A stretch of 5,877 bases of DNA from Burkholderiaceae bacterium (lineage in GTDB: Bacteria > Pseudomonadota > Gammaproteobacteria > Burkholderiales > Burkholderiaceae_F), in assembly GCA_013696665.1 (NCBI GenBank), contig JACCYC010000288.1, positions 1-5,877 of the forward strand, in the 5' to 3' direction. Positions 5,638 to 5,877 of this stretch are shown in pieces (within the stretch, counting starts at the first letter, position 1; the number at the start of each line of letters is the position of its first letter). Under the pieces are notes generated by a model. It saw only the letters and a list, made by a program, of their open reading frames with translations, ran no database searches and had not been told where the DNA came from. The translations under genes and the position numbers were made by a program.

Positions 5638-5877
5638 TTTTGACCTCGCCGCTGGCACTGACAGACCACGGGAACACACCGTTATGGTGCTGAACAAATC
5701 CTACAATCGCGCGCGCCTTGGCGAGTTCCTGAACGGTAGGCTGCACGTAACCGGTGCTGTCCACGGCGCGGCTGGCAATCGTCGCCGGCCCGCCCGCCCA
5801 ATTCCACGGAAGTCGAAAACGCGTCAGGCATTTGTCGAGCACCGGCTCCTCCAGACGCGCCTCGCGCCAGGTAGCGC
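5624..5877 (-). CDS. Sulfite dehydrogenase molybdopterin subunit (SoxC/SorA-like), C-terminal part only
   Basis: Only the last 83 or so residues are inside the window; the frame is open to the right edge and ends at TAG 5626-5624. The fragment matches the C-terminal dimerisation domain of the sulfite oxidase/SoxC family: ATWREARLEEPVLDK, then CLTRFRLPWNW, SRAVDSTGYVQPT, QHHNGVFPWSV and ASGEVKN near the end. The molybdenum-binding cysteine lies in the missing N-terminal part and cannot be checked. The family oxidises sulfite (SorA) or protein-bound sulfur (SoxC) in the periplasm and passes electrons to a cytochrome c, here the next gene, which it overlaps by 14 bases. With an oxygenase expected to release sulfite and no sox genes visible, sulfite is the likelier substrate. 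A SoxC-type role in thiosulfate oxidation is possible if soxXYZAB lie beyond the right edge. No start can be assigned. Confidence 0.87.
   Translation of the reverse strand, partial: ATWREARLEEPVLDKCLTRFRLPWNWAGGPATIASRAVDSTGYVQPTVQELAKARAIVGFVQHHNGVFPWSVSASGEVKNAIA
5644..5647 (-). promoter_or_regulatory. Ribosome binding site that decides the cytochrome c start
   Basis: GAGG on the minus strand, six bases before ATG 5637. It lies inside the last codons of the upstream molybdoprotein gene. It supports the start that places the lipoprotein signal at the N-terminus, over the longer in-frame start at 5697. Confidence 0.65.

Overview
All convincing genes in this window lie on the minus strand, so the biological reading order runs from high to low coordinates. 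The sequence is GC-rich, with GC-rich third codon positions, strong AAGGAG-type ribosome sites and short gene gaps. A SoxC/SoxD-like pair, a lipoprotein Cu,Zn superoxide dismutase and a ring-hydroxylating-type oxygenase together suggest a proteobacterium, perhaps a betaproteobacterium such as Burkholderiales. The taxonomic guess is inference from gene content only.

Layout in transcription order: (1) the 3' end of a SoxC/SorA-like sulfite dehydrogenase molybdoprotein, cut by the right edge (5877-5624); (2) a monoheme SoxD-like lipoprotein cytochrome c whose start overlaps it (5637-5050); (3) a lipoprotein Cu,Zn superoxide dismutase, sodC (4961-4449); (4) a Rieske non-heme-iron oxygenase alpha subunit (4377-3169); (5) its beta subunit (3143-2661); (6) an NADH reductase with plant-type [2Fe-2S] and FAD domains, TmoF/MsmD-like (2647-1607); (7) a TmoC-like Rieske ferredoxin fused to a cyclic-nucleotide-binding-type domain (1601-873); (8) a NitT/TauT (SsuA-like) ABC-transporter binding protein with a signal peptide, cut by the left edge (769-1).

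The gene set reads as a compact organosulfonate utilisation operon. The periplasmic binding protein would deliver a sulfonate. The four-component oxygenase (alpha, beta, reductase, Rieske ferredoxin) would hydroxylate the carbon next to sulfur and release sulfite. The sulfite dehydrogenase and its cytochrome would oxidise sulfite to sulfate in the periplasm. The component set matches methanesulfonate monooxygenase (MsmABCD), but the order differs (reductase before ferredoxin) and the Rieske spacing of the alpha subunit is the ordinary one, so the substrate may be another alkyl- or arylsulfonate. SodC fits this setting because superoxide propagates the radical chain of sulfite autoxidation.

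The most unusual item is the Rieske ferredoxin joined to a CRP-type sensor domain without a DNA-binding domain. Its phosphate-binding cassette lacks the usual glutamate. This could be a ligand-gated electron carrier. No RNA gene, mobile element, CRISPR array or convincing intrinsic terminator was seen, and no gap between genes exceeds about 105 bases.
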